From an uncultured Marinobacter sp. (GTDB taxonomy: Bacteria > Pseudomonadota > Gammaproteobacteria > Pseudomonadales > Oleiphilaceae): 64,000 nucleotides of DNA. The notes under the pieces are model-generated. The model ran no database searches, was not told the origin of the DNA, and saw only the letters and a program-made list of their open reading frames with translations. Below are positions 52,072 to 62,100 of the stretch, piece after piece (the first letter of the stretch is position 1; each line of letters begins with the position of its first letter). The stretch lies in the NCBI RefSeq assembly GCF_946886895.1, contig NZ_CAMPJO010000004.1, positions 62,001 to 126,000 of the forward strand, read 5' to 3'. The position numbers and the translations under genes are program-made.

Positions 52072-53832
52072 TCAGTCCCGCGCCGTCGCCCGGGTGGCAA
52101 GGTGGTCGGGGTAGAGCGGCGGCAGCCCCTGATGCAAGGCCGGCGTGTCCCGCTGCTCCCGGAGGCTTCTCAGGGCGGCCGTCAGGTTTCGTCCATTCCA
52201 GGTTTCGGTGCCGTGATCCGGCGCGAAATGGTGGGCCTGCAGGCGTTTGAGCTCGGCCCCCAACTCAGGTGCTGCAAGCTGCCTTGTGAGGTCTTCGGTG
52301 GTGTGGAACCCGTGGCCGGGAAACCGCAGGTTGGCCCATTCCACCACCAGGGCCACCGTGGAAGGGGAGCCTTCCCGGGCGGCCTGGCTCAGCCGGTCAA
52401 AGATGGCCTTTTCCTGCCTGCTGCCGGTCTCCGCCAGGTGGTCGCCATTGCTTACCCGGGCGCGGCGTGACCACCACCAGGCCAGCGTTGTTAACAACCA
52501 CAGCGTGGCAAGAGCAGCACTGAGCCAGGGCCAGAAGCTTACCTCCCTTGGCTGGTCTCCGGATGTGGCTTGGGGCTTGTCTCCGGAGGCTGATGGCGGT
52601 GTGGTGGTCGGGTCGGTGGGCTCAGTGCTTTCGCTGGCGGCCGGTGCCGACACGGTCAGGGTCTGGGCCGGAAGCACCGCCACCTTTTCACTGTCGGACT
52701 CGGTATCCCACCAGGGAATGCGAATGGCGGGCAGCGTCATCTGGCCATCGCTGACCGGGACCAGAGCGTAGGTTTGCGATAACCGGGAGCTGAGGCCGTC
52801 GGGGGTCACGCTGGTGGTGCGCTCGGGTTGCTCCGGGTAGCTGCGCAGCCCCTCCGGTACCGTATCGGGCAGCGGCGGAAGGGCTGCGGAGGGCAGTCCG
52901 CTGGCGCTCAAAACCAGCGTGCGCGTCAAATTCTCGCCGGTCTCGACCACCAGGGTAGACGGCAGACCACTGGACGCCAGTGTCACCTCCTGCGATGGCA
53001 GCCAGGTGTCACCGCTGAAGGTAGCGGGAATATCCTTGACCGGCACTTCGAACAGCTGCTCGCTGTCTCTCAGGAATTTCAGGTTGCCGGCCGTATCCCG
53101 GGCCTGGCCTTCAAAGCGAATGGGCGCCAGGGACAGGGTGCCCGGCTGCTGGGGGAAAATGGCGTAGCGTCGCTCGACCACGCGGTAGCGAAGCCCATCG
53201 CGGTAGCGGGAGAACTCGCGCTGTTTGCCCAGGGGTTCGATGATGGCATTCGGGTGTTGAGGTTCCGACAGTTCACCCCGGATCAGATTGCCCCGGAAAA
53301 ACAGCCGTACCGTCAGGGCCAGTTGTTCCTGCACATAGACTTCGGCCTTGTCCGTCGACAGCTCGATAAAGCTGTCCCGGCTTCCTGCCGCCTGATCCGG
53401 CGGGGTGCCGTCAACCACCTCTATGGTAACGGGCTCGGAGTGGGCGCCGCGGAACGACAGTGAGGGGATGGTCAGCTTGCCCGTGGTGGTCGGGGCCAGT
53501 TGGTAGGTCCAGGTGATTTCACCCACCATTTCGTCGTTCACCGTGCGAATGCTGTATTGCTGATTGCGGGCCAGGATTTTGAAGTCCGGCTCGGCCTTCT
53601 CGATATCCGGCGAGGGCAGGTCAGAGAGATTAAAATCGAACAGGTTGCTCAGGTTGATGTCGAGCTTCATGCTGCCCTTGACCGTCAGGGTCAGTACCTC
53701 GCCCTCGTACAGGCGGGTCCGGTCCGGCTCGACCGTCAGTTCCTGGGCGCCGGCGAAAGGTGACGCCAGCCCTGAAACCGGTCCCGCCAGGATCAGCACC
53801 CAGGTCAAAAGTTGGATTAGACGCGTTACCAT
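52072..53832 (-). CDS. batD: BatD-like oxygen-tolerance protein
   Basis: This 586-aa protein has a signal peptide (about 1-28) and a long periplasmic part of Ig-like beta domains (EPDRTRLYEGEVLTLTVKGS, SFIELSTDKAEVYVQEQLALTVRL). A Thr/Pro/Ser-rich stretch precedes one membrane helix (about 440-460, SFWPWLSAALATLWLLTTLAWWW) and a short helical cytoplasmic tail. BatD proteins accompany MoxR and VWA proteins, but their function is not defined. It overlaps the VWA-TPR gene by 7 bases and is last in the moxR-bat operon. Confidence 0.9.
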   Translation of the reverse strand: MVTRLIQLLTWVLILAGPVSGLASPFAGAQELTVEPDRTRLYEGEVLTLTVKGSMKLDINLSNLFDFNLSDLPSPDIEKAEPDFKILARNQQYSIRTVNDEMVGEITWTYQLAPTTTGKLTIPSLSFRGAHSEPVTIEVVDGTPPDQAAGSRDSFIELSTDKAEVYVQEQLALTVRLFFRGNLIRGELSEPQHPNAIIEPLGKQREFSRYRDGLRYRVVERRYAIFPQQPGTLSLAPIRFEGQARDTAGNLKFLRDSEQLFEVPVKDIPATFSGDTWLPSQEVTLASSGLPSTLVVETGENLTRTLVLSASGLPSAALPPLPDTVPEGLRSYPEQPERTTSVTPDGLSSRLSQTYALVPVSDGQMTLPAIRIPWWDTESDSEKVAVLPAQTLTVSAPAASESTEPTDPTTTPPSASGDKPQATSGDQPREVSFWPWLSAALATLWLLTTLAWWWSRRARVSNGDHLAETGSRQEKAIFDRLSQAAREGSPSTVALVVEWANLRFPGHGFHTTEDLTRQLAAPELGAELKRLQAHHFAPDHGTETWNGRNLTAALRSLREQRDTPALHQGLPPLYPDHLATRATARD

Positions 53833-55631
53833 GGTGTATCACCCTCGTCGGATGGTGTCTGACGTTCCTGGTACTGTTGCAGGAATTTACGCTGCAGCAG
53901 CCCGCCGGGGTTGTCGGGTACCCGGCGCAGCCACTGCTCCTGACCCTGGGTCAGGGGCGTTTCGGAGATGGGAGCGGGCCCGGATGCCTGCCCGGAGTCA
54001 CGGGGTTGTTGATCGGTGCCGGACGAGTCTTGTGCCTCATTCCGGTCTGCAGGCGTGGTTTCCTGCTCGCCGCCCTGGTGGCCCGGCTGCCGATTCTGGC
54101 CCTGTCCAGACTGGTTGTTGGGGGAATCCTGGCCATTCTGGCTATCATCCTGCGGCTGTTGGTTCTGCGCCCCGTCCTGGCTTCCCTGTTGCGGGTCATT
54201 CTGCCCGGATGAGGGGCTGGATTGCTGTCCTGGCTGGCGGTCCGAGCCCTGGCCAGACTGCTGTTGCTTCTGTTTTTCAAGCAGGTCTTTGACCAAGGCG
54301 CGGTTGTGGCGGGCGTCTGCCAGTGCCGGGTTCTCGGCCAGTGCTTCGTCGTAGGCCTGGATGGCTTCCTCGAACTTGCCCGCACGTGCCAGGGCATTGC
54401 CGCGGTTATAGTTGGCCCGGGCGCCCGGTGCCGCCGTAAAGGCTTCGGCAGCGGCCTCATACTGTTGTGCGCGGTACAGGGCGGAGCCTCGCCAGCCGGG
54501 GTTCTCCAGTTGCCCGGCAGCGGCAGCGGGATCGGCCTGTATCATCTCCGGCGCGCGCTGGTCTTCCCGCTGCCATAAATCGGCCCAGTCCATGGCGGAC
54601 GCCGGCTGGGGCAGAGCAGGTAGTACCAGTAAAAGGGCGGTTGCCAGGCCACCCCGACGCCACCCCAGAATAACCAGCGGGACCGCCAGCCATAACAGCC
54701 AGTAGCCATCGTCCTGCCAGCGCTGGATGGTCCGCTCTTTCCCGATTTCGCGCCAGTCCCCCTGGTCGGCCGGGCTCAGGTTCAGGTGCCGGATATCCTG
54801 GTCGTCCAGAGTCAGTTGCTGGCCTGTGCCGCCGGTGCTCCGGGCCAGGCTGGCCAGCTCATCGGGTTCGGCCCGGGTAATCACAATCTCGCCGTTGTCG
54901 CGAATGAACCCGCGCCGGGCCAGCGGGATGGGGCCGCCTTCGGGGGTGCCAACCGTCAGGGTGCTGAGGGTATAACCGGATTCGGCCAGGGTGTCCTGAA
55001 TGGCTGCCCGGTACCGATCGGCCACTTTGTCGGTGATCAGCAGGATTTGCCCCTGACCGGGTGCTCCCTGGTCCAGCAACGCCTTTGCCTGTTTGACCGC
55101 CAGATCCGCGCGGTTGCCCTGGGCGGGCATGATGACCGGGTCCAGGACATTCAGCATCCCTTCAATCGTTTTGATGTCGTCGGTCAGCGGGGTGACCACG
55201 TGGGCGTCTCCGGAATACACCACCAGGCCTGTCAGGCTGCCCTTGCGAACGGCCAGTATGTCTCTGACCTTGCGTTTGGCCCGGGTGAGCCGGTCTGGCT
55301 CAACGTCGGTGGCCAGCATCGAGAGTGACAGGTCCAGGGCGATCACCAGGCTGTCTCCCGGCTGTTTAAGGGGTGTCGGGGCTTCGCGCCAGGCGGGCCC
55401 GGCGAGGGCACCGGCCAGTATCACCAGGGCCAGTGAAACGGGTGTCAGGGGCGACTTCCGGGCCTTGCCGGAGTCGCCATGCTGGCGGATCAGGGGGGTG
55501 AGCAGGCGCTCCGGGATCAGGCGTGCCCAGCCGCTGTCACTGAGTCGCCGCTGGCTCAGGGTCAGATACAACAGTGGCCAGAGTAATATCAGTAATAGCC
55601 AGAATGGCCGCAGAAAGTGAAGGTCATCCAT
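53826..55631 (-). CDS. batB: BatB/BatC fusion: VWA domain plus TPR protein
   Basis: This 601-aa protein starts at ATG 55631 (MDDLHFLRPFWLLLIL). Two N-terminal membrane helices flank a basic stretch. A VWA domain (about 85-290) has MIDAS residues DLSLSM, and a third helix lies near 310-330. TPR repeats (about 384-454) are followed by a tail (about 454-557) of almost only Gln, Ser, Gly, Asp, Asn and Pro. BatB and BatC are separate in Bacteroides but fused here, as in many gammaproteobacteria. It overlaps batA by 8 bases. Confidence 0.92.
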   Translation of the reverse strand: MDDLHFLRPFWLLLILLWPLLYLTLSQRRLSDSGWARLIPERLLTPLIRQHGDSGKARKSPLTPVSLALVILAGALAGPAWREAPTPLKQPGDSLVIALDLSLSMLATDVEPDRLTRAKRKVRDILAVRKGSLTGLVVYSGDAHVVTPLTDDIKTIEGMLNVLDPVIMPAQGNRADLAVKQAKALLDQGAPGQGQILLITDKVADRYRAAIQDTLAESGYTLSTLTVGTPEGGPIPLARRGFIRDNGEIVITRAEPDELASLARSTGGTGQQLTLDDQDIRHLNLSPADQGDWREIGKERTIQRWQDDGYWLLWLAVPLVILGWRRGGLATALLLVLPALPQPASAMDWADLWQREDQRAPEMIQADPAAAAGQLENPGWRGSALYRAQQYEAAAEAFTAAPGARANYNRGNALARAGKFEEAIQAYDEALAENPALADARHNRALVKDLLEKQKQQQSGQGSDRQPGQQSSPSSGQNDPQQGSQDGAQNQQPQDDSQNGQDSPNNQSGQGQNRQPGHQGGEQETTPADRNEAQDSSGTDQQPRDSGQASGPAPISETPLTQGQEQWLRRVPDNPGGLLQRKFLQQYQERQTPSDEGDTPW

Positions 55632-56652
55632 GTGTCGCCTCCCCGGTGGCTTTGACGCCACGCTGGCGGATCCGGTCGAGGACTCGTCTGCCCAGGAAAA
55701 AAACCAGCCACAGGGCGAGAGCCACGCCGGCGGGCCAGACATAGAGTTCGGTCACCGGACGGTAGAACTTTCCTTCCAGTTCAATAGGCTCCAACTGGTC
55801 GATGCTCTGATAGATCATCTCCAGTTCCGGCAGGCTGCGAGCCCGGAAATACTGGCCACCGGTTTGCTGTGCCATCCGGGTAAGCAAGGCTTCATCCAGA
55901 TCCCGGGAAGGGTTGACCCGTCGGGATCCCAGTAACCCCCGTTGTACCATGGACTCCGCGCCAATGCCGATGGTGTAGAGGCGGACACCGGCGGCGGCGG
56001 CAATCTCGGTGGCCTTGTCGGGGGTGATTTCTCCGGCGGTGTTGGCGCCATCGGTCAGCAAAATGGCGACGCGCTGATCCTGGGGCCGGTCCCGCAGGCG
56101 TTTGATGGCCAAGCCAATGGCATCGCCAATGGCCGTTGCCCGCCCGGCCATGCCCAGGCCGGCTTCCATCAACAGGGTGCGGACGGTTTCCAGGTCGAAG
56201 GTGAGGGGGGCCTGCACATAGGGTTCGGTACCAAACAGAATCAGGCCCAGGCGGTCGCCCTGGCGCCGGCTGATAAAGTCATTGAGCACTCGCTTCACCG
56301 CTTGCAGGCGGTTGATGCTCCGGCCGCGGATTACCATGTCCTGTTCGTCCATGCTGGGGGAGATGTCCACCACCAGCATCAGATCACGGCCGGTCACGGG
56401 CATCTGTACCTGCTCGCCCACGTGCTGGGGGCGCGCCAGGGCCAGTACCAGCAGTAACCACATCAGCGCCAGCAGGAGCCGCTGCCAGAGCGGCACGGCG
56501 TTGCCCTGTCGGCTCACGCCCGGCAGGTCGGACAGCCAGTGGCCCACCGGGAACACGGGGGCGTCTACCGACTGGCTTGCCGGTTTTCGCCAATGCAGCA
56601 GCAGTGGCAGCAGGGCCAGCAGAAGTGCCCAGGGAAAGGCCAGGTTCAGCAT
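55624..56652 (-). CDS. batA: BatA-like VWA protein
   Basis: This 342-aa protein has two membrane helices near the N terminus (about 4-20, 58-75), a VWA domain (about 88-290) and a C-terminal helix (about 308-326). The metal site DISPSMDEQDM is intact, and LTDGANTAGEITP carries a further conserved Asp. The VWA faces the periplasm. BatA with BatB is thought to form a complex controlled by the MoxR ATPase. It overlaps the DUF4381 gene by 7 bases. Confidence 0.93.
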   Translation of the reverse strand: MLNLAFPWALLLALLPLLLHWRKPASQSVDAPVFPVGHWLSDLPGVSRQGNAVPLWQRLLLALMWLLLVLALARPQHVGEQVQMPVTGRDLMLVVDISPSMDEQDMVIRGRSINRLQAVKRVLNDFISRRQGDRLGLILFGTEPYVQAPLTFDLETVRTLLMEAGLGMAGRATAIGDAIGLAIKRLRDRPQDQRVAILLTDGANTAGEITPDKATEIAAAAGVRLYTIGIGAESMVQRGLLGSRRVNPSRDLDEALLTRMAQQTGGQYFRARSLPELEMIYQSIDQLEPIELEGKFYRPVTELYVWPAGVALALWLVFFLGRRVLDRIRQRGVKATGEATHG

Positions 56653-57116
56653 TTCTGTCCTCCCAGCCAGAGGTGTGCAAAGGCCAGCGCCTGGGCGGGC
56701 GTCAGGTTCACCGCTGGTCGCCAGGCGCTGGCAACCAGAGCCTCGACCACCGGGCGCTGGGCAATCCGGTCATTGGGGGCGTGGGCCAGCAGGAATTCGG
56801 TCCAGTCCTTGCCGGACAGTGCTTCCGGGTGAGCGTTGGGATACCGCTCCCGGGCTGCCTGTTTCAGCAGGACGTTCAGTTGCACGAACCAGTGAGGGGC
56901 CGGGGTTGCGGATTGTTCAAGCCGGGCAAGTTCCTGTTTGGCCAGGGTCAGCCAGCGCTGGCGGCGCCGGCGCCGGAGTGCCAGCCACACCAGCACCGCA
57001 ACCAGGGCCATCGCCAGCGCCGCCAGGAACCACCAGCCGGGCGCCGGAGGCCAGAAACCGCCGGTTTCGGGCAGATGAATGTCCTTCAGCTGGCTCAGCG
57101 GATCGCCCGGATTCAT
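56646..57116 (-). CDS. DUF4381 membrane protein
   Basis: This 156-aa protein has the family start PLSQLKDIHLPE, one membrane helix (about 28-48, PGWWFLAALAMALVAVLVWLAL), a basic cytoplasmic patch (RRRRRQRW) and a helical domain (ALVASAWRPAVNLTPAQALAFA). DUF4381 proteins occur only in MoxR-DUF58-VWA operons and may link the soluble and membrane parts. It overlaps DUF58 by 4 bases. Confidence 0.9.
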   Translation of the reverse strand: MNPGDPLSQLKDIHLPETGGFWPPAPGWWFLAALAMALVAVLVWLALRRRRRQRWLTLAKQELARLEQSATPAPHWFVQLNVLLKQAARERYPNAHPEALSGKDWTEFLLAHAPNDRIAQRPVVEALVASAWRPAVNLTPAQALAFAHLWLGGQKC

Positions 57117-58054
57117 CCGATGCGCCCTCCCGGGCCAAGCAGTGACTTGAGTGCCGCCGCTGGATCTTCGTGGGTAGAGATGGTGGCTGCGCTTACCCTG
57201 GCCAGACGAAAGCAGTCCGCCAGCTCGATTTCATGCTGGTGGACCCGCTGTTGCCAGGCAGACTGGAACCGGGCATTGCCGGCATCGAACCAGACGGGGC
57301 CATCTGGCCCCGCCACGGCAAACCGCCCACGGGTGGGCAGCGACTGTTCCAGCGGGTCGGCGATCCGCAGTGCGTTCACCGTATTGTGGCGGGAAAGGGC
57401 GCCCAGCAGGCTTCCGGTTTCACGGCTGATATTGAGAAAGTCGCTGACCACGAAAATACGGCTGCCGGTGTGGGCAACCCGCCTCGCTTCCGCCAGCGCC
57501 ATGTCCAACGGGTGCTGGCGGGTTTCACCATCCTTTGAAGGCGCTGGTTCATCCGGGTGGCGGCGTTGTTGATCAGCAAGGGTGTCGAGCAGGCGCAGTA
57601 CGGACTTCTGCCGTCGGGCCGGGCGCTGCACGGTAAGTGTGTGACCGTTAAAGACAATGCCCCCGACCTGGTCACCGGAGGCCAGCGCCAGCCAGGCCAG
57701 GATGGCCGCCAACTGGGCACAGCGGGCCTGTTTGAAGGCTCCGGTGCTGGCGAAGAACAGGGTAGGCCCCAGGTCGCATAAAAGCAGTACCGGCCGCTCG
57801 CGCTCTTCTTCGTAGAGCTTGGTGTGGGGCGCCTGGCGCCGGGCCGTCACCCGCCAGTCAATGCTGCGGATATCATCGCCGGGCTGGTATAGCCGAACCT
57901 CGGCAAAGGCCATGCCCCGGCCACGTTGGGCCGACCGCTGAAGCCCGGCCTGGCGCGTGCGCACGATGCGCGCTGACGGCAGCTTCAGCGCCCTGGCGTC
58001 GGCCTGAAGGCGAATCAGCTCAGGGAGGCTGGCGTGTGTGGCGGTCTCAGGCAC
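57113..58054 (-). CDS. DUF58 protein
   Basis: This 313-aa soluble protein has the DUF58 signature YQPGDDIRSIDWRVTARRQAPH (about 54-75) and a VWA-like core (RPVLLLCDLGPTLFFAST, SRIFVVSDFLNIS). DUF58 proteins almost always follow a moxR gene and are thought to be clients or adaptors of the ATPase. It overlaps moxR by 8 bases and DUF4381 by 4. The function is unproven. Confidence 0.92.
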   Translation of the reverse strand: MPETATHASLPELIRLQADARALKLPSARIVRTRQAGLQRSAQRGRGMAFAEVRLYQPGDDIRSIDWRVTARRQAPHTKLYEEERERPVLLLCDLGPTLFFASTGAFKQARCAQLAAILAWLALASGDQVGGIVFNGHTLTVQRPARRQKSVLRLLDTLADQQRRHPDEPAPSKDGETRQHPLDMALAEARRVAHTGSRIFVVSDFLNISRETGSLLGALSRHNTVNALRIADPLEQSLPTRGRFAVAGPDGPVWFDAGNARFQSAWQQRVHQHEIELADCFRLARVSAATISTHEDPAAALKSLLGPGGRIG

Positions 58055-59009
58055 TCACCGGCACCCGGTCGATCAGTCGCTGTATAACGGCGTCGGAGGT
58101 AATGCCTTCGGCTTCCGCTTCAAAGGTCAGCAGGATGCGATGGCGGAGTACATCGAAGGCCATGGCCCGGACGTCGTCCGGGGTGACATAGTCCCGGCCC
58201 TCGAGCCAGGCCAGGGCCCGTGCGCATCGATCCAGGGCAATGGTGCCCCGGGGACTGGCGCCGAAGGCGGTCCAGCGCTCCAGTTCCGGGTCCAGTGCAC
58301 CGGGGTCCCGGGTGGCGAGCACCAGCGCCAGCAGGTATTGCTCGACCGGTTCAGCCATATAAAGATTCGCAGCTTGGCTCCGGGCGTCAAAGACCTGGTC
58401 GGCACTCAGGCGAATGGCCGCTTGCGGGATTCCCTGACGGTAATCGTTCCTGGCCAGTTGTAGGATAGCCTTTTCTGCTGCGGCCGAGGGGTAGCCAATC
58501 ATCACGTGCATCAGAAACCGGTCGAGTTGCGCCTCGGGCAATGGGTAAGTGCCTTCCTGCTCAATGGGGTTCTGGGTGGCCATCACCAGGAACAGGCGGT
58601 CCAGCGGGAAGGTTTGCATGCCGACGCTGACCTGTCGCTCACCCATGGCTTCCAGCAGTGCCGACTGGACCTTGGCGGGAGCACGGTTGATTTCGTCTGC
58701 CAGGACCAGATTGTGAAAAATCGGGCCGCGCTGGAACTCGAACTGCCCGGTTTCCGCGCGATAGATTTCACTGCCGGTAACGTCGGAGGGCAACAGGTCC
58801 GGGGTGAACTGGATGCGGTGGAAATCGCCCTCGAGGTGGTCTGAAAGCGCCTTGATGGCAGTTGTCTTGGCCAGGCCAGGGGCACCTTCAACCAGTAAGT
58901 GACCGTCTGCGAGCAAGGCAATCAGCAGCCGGTCCACCAGTTTTTCCTGGCCGATAATCCGTTTGGCTAACTGTACCCTTAACTCACCGAACGTATGCTG
59001 TAACGACAT
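58047..59009 (-). CDS. moxR: MoxR-family AAA+ ATPase
   Basis: This protein is about 320 aa from ATG 59009 (MSLQHTFGELRVQLAKRIIG); a GTG at 59048 in frame would add 13 residues and cannot be excluded. Walker A GAPGLAKT (about 44-51), Walker B LVLADEINRAP and sensor TQNPIEQEGTYPLPEAQLDRF are intact. MoxR ATPases act as chaperones that mature or activate partner complexes, here the DUF58 and VWA proteins downstream. It is first in a six-gene overlapping operon and divergent from the glutamate dehydrogenase gene. Confidence 0.95.
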   Translation of the reverse strand: MSLQHTFGELRVQLAKRIIGQEKLVDRLLIALLADGHLLVEGAPGLAKTTAIKALSDHLEGDFHRIQFTPDLLPSDVTGSEIYRAETGQFEFQRGPIFHNLVLADEINRAPAKVQSALLEAMGERQVSVGMQTFPLDRLFLVMATQNPIEQEGTYPLPEAQLDRFLMHVMIGYPSAAAEKAILQLARNDYRQGIPQAAIRLSADQVFDARSQAANLYMAEPVEQYLLALVLATRDPGALDPELERWTAFGASPRGTIALDRCARALAWLEGRDYVTPDDVRAMAFDVLRHRILLTFEAEAEGITSDAVIQRLIDRVPVSA

Positions 59010-59171
59010 TGGAAGTAACGACTCTCTCTGAGGATGATCCGGTAACACGGTTCGTGTCTGCCCTAGGTAGTTGCCGCAGTTTTGGCGTCAGAGCGGCAAA
59101 AATCAAGGGTTTGACTATGCTTATGTGACCATACGCCGATTACGTTTATTTCACACTAACTGAGGTCAACC

Positions 59172-62100
59172 ATGAACGCGCTGACAGTGGCCAGCAAGGA
59201 TCAGTTTTTTGAACAGCTGGCTGACGCATTCGCCAAGAAGATTACCAAAACCGAAGCCAGAAAAATCAGCGAATTTGCCAAGCAGCATTACGCGCACATT
59301 CCCCTTGAAGAGTTGGTGAGTCGACGTTTTTCCGATACCTACGGGGCCATATTGGCGGCCTGGCAGTTTCTGCAGAAACGCAGTGCCGAAGAAACGCCGG
59401 TGTCGGTCTTCAACCCGGATCTGGAGAGTGACGGCTGGCAGTCCACCCACACGGTGGTGTTCATTCTGCATCCGAATATTCCGTTCCTGATTGATTCCTT
59501 GCGTATTGCCATCAATCAGCGGGAAGTCGGTACCCATTCCATCCAGCATTCCATTCTGCAGGTAGAGCGGGACAAGAGTGGCAAGCTGAAGAAGCTGCTG
59601 TCGCCCCGCAAGAGCACCAATGGTTCGGCTTATGAAGCGTTTATCGTTCTGGAAATAGACCGGCACAGCCATCCGGGCGATCTGCGTGACATTGAAGATG
59701 CGCTACAGACGGTGCTGCATGAGGTGCGTATTGCGGTCTCGGACTTTCCGGTGGTGTCCGAGAAAGTGGATGAAATTATCCAGGAGCTGGACAGCACCAC
59801 GGCCGGTATCAACGACGAGCAGAAAGCGGAGGCCCGGGCGTTCCTGGAGTGGCTTTCCCGTGAGCATTTCACTTTCCTGGGATACGACGAATACGACTTT
59901 GCCAAGGACAGAAGTGGCATGGTGGTGCGTCGGGTTGAGAATTCCGAGCTCGGTATTCTTCGGGTCAACAACGAGCGCCCCGACCGGGTGCGGCTGAATG
60001 AGCTACCTCAGCGAACCCGCCATGAAATGACCCGGACCGATGACATTTTCATTTTCGCCAAATCGGCCCAACGCTCCCGGGTTCACCGGCCGGCGTACCC
60101 GGATTACATCGCGGTCAAGAAATTCAACGCCAAGGGCGACGTGGTGGGTGAGCGGCGCTTCCTCGGGCTGTATACCGCCAGGGTGTACAATGAGCGGCCG
60201 GATGAGATCCCTCTGCTGCGCCGGAAGTTCCAGAGCGTGATGAAACGGTCCGGTTTTCTCCGGGATGATTACGCTGGCAAGGAGCTTGAGCAGATACTCA
60301 CCACGTACCCGCGGGATGAGCTGTTCCAGATTGAGCCTGACGATCTGCTCAAGGTCGCCAAAAGCATCCTGTACATCCAGGAGCGCAGGCGCATTGAGCT
60401 GTTTATGCGTGAGGATGTGTACGGTCAGTTTGTGACCTGCCTGGCGTTCTTTCCGCGTGATATCTACAACACGGAATTACGCCTGAAAGTGGAACAGGTG
60501 CTGCTGGATCGTCTTGAAGCCGAGGATATCGAGTTCGTCACCCATTTTTCCGAATCCGTGCTGGCGCGGGTACAGTTCACCATTCGTGTGCCCCAGGTCG
60601 AAAACCGCCAACTGCCGATCAGTGAGATCCGCGAGAAAGTGATTGAACTGGCACAATCCTGGCGGGACGGGCTTTATGAAGCCCTCAGCGAGTCCTATGG
60701 CGAAGAGCAGGGTAATGAACTCTATCGCCTCTGGGCCAGTGGTTTCCCGGCCAGCTACACCGATATGTTTTCACCCCGTCGGGCTGCTATTGACCTCGAA
60801 CACATTGGCGCCTCGGCCACCCGTAACGACCTGACGATGAGCTTTTACCGGGCCCTGGAAGAGGATGAGAGCACGCTGCATTTCAAGCTGTTCTTCCCGG
60901 ACAAGCCCCTGCCGCTGTCCGATGTGATGCCGATCTTCGATAACCTGGGTTTCCGGGTGATTGGTGAGCACCCGTTCGAGGTGGTTGACCGCAACCACAA
61001 AACGGTCTGGATTCACGACTTTACCCTCCAGGCCCACAGCGGCGAAGTGGTGGATATTCACCGCATCCGGCCCATCTTTGAAGACCTGTTCCGACGGGTC
61101 TGGTACGGCGATGCCGAAAACGACGCCTTCAACCGTATGCTGCTGTCGTCCTACATGAGCTGGCGGGAGATTGCGCTGTTGCGGACCTACGCACGCTACA
61201 TGCGGCAGATTCGCTTCTCCAACAGTCAGACCTTTATTTCCAACACGCTGGTTAACCACGTGGGGCTGACCCGCATCCTGCTGGACTTCTTTGAAGTGCG
61301 TTTCAATCCGGAACGTTACCAGAGCGAGGGCAAGAGCCAGGCGGCCCAGCAGAAACTGGAGATTGAGTTCAATGCGGGCCTGGAAGAGGTGGAAAACCTC
61401 AGTGAGGACCGGGTCCTGCGGCTATACCTGGAGTTGATGCAGGCCACGCTGCGTACCAACTATTATCAGCAGGACGAGTCCGGAGGCCCGAAATCGTACA
61501 TCAGTGTGAAGTTTGATCCGTCGAAAATTCCGGACATGCCACTGCCCATGCCGATGTTCGAGATTTTCGTCTATTCGCCCCGGGTGGAGGGGGTGCACCT
61601 GCGCGGCGGGAAAGTCGCCCGTGGTGGTCTGCGCTGGTCTGACCGGTTCGAGGACTATCGCACGGAGATTCTGGGCCTGGTGAAAGCGCAGCAGGTGAAG
61701 AACGCGGTCATCGTACCAGTGGGTGCCAAGGGTGGTTTCGTGGGCAAGCGCCTGCCCGACCCGTCGGACCGGGAGGCGTTCCAGGCTGAGGGTATCGAAG
61801 CCTACAAGACCTTCATCCGTGGCCTGCTGGACATCACCGACAACCTGGTGGACGCGGGTATCCAGCCACCGGAACGGGTGGTACGCCACGATGACGACGA
61901 TCATTACCTGGTGGTTGCCGCCGACAAGGGCACGGCCACGTTCTCAGACATTGCCAATGGTCTGGCGGCTGACTATGGCTTCTGGATGGGCGATGCGTTT
62001 GCCTCCGGTGGCAGCAACGGCTACGACCACAAGAAAATGGGGATTACCGCCCGGGGTGCCTGGGTTTCCGTGGAGCGGCATTTCCGTGAAGTGGGCATCA

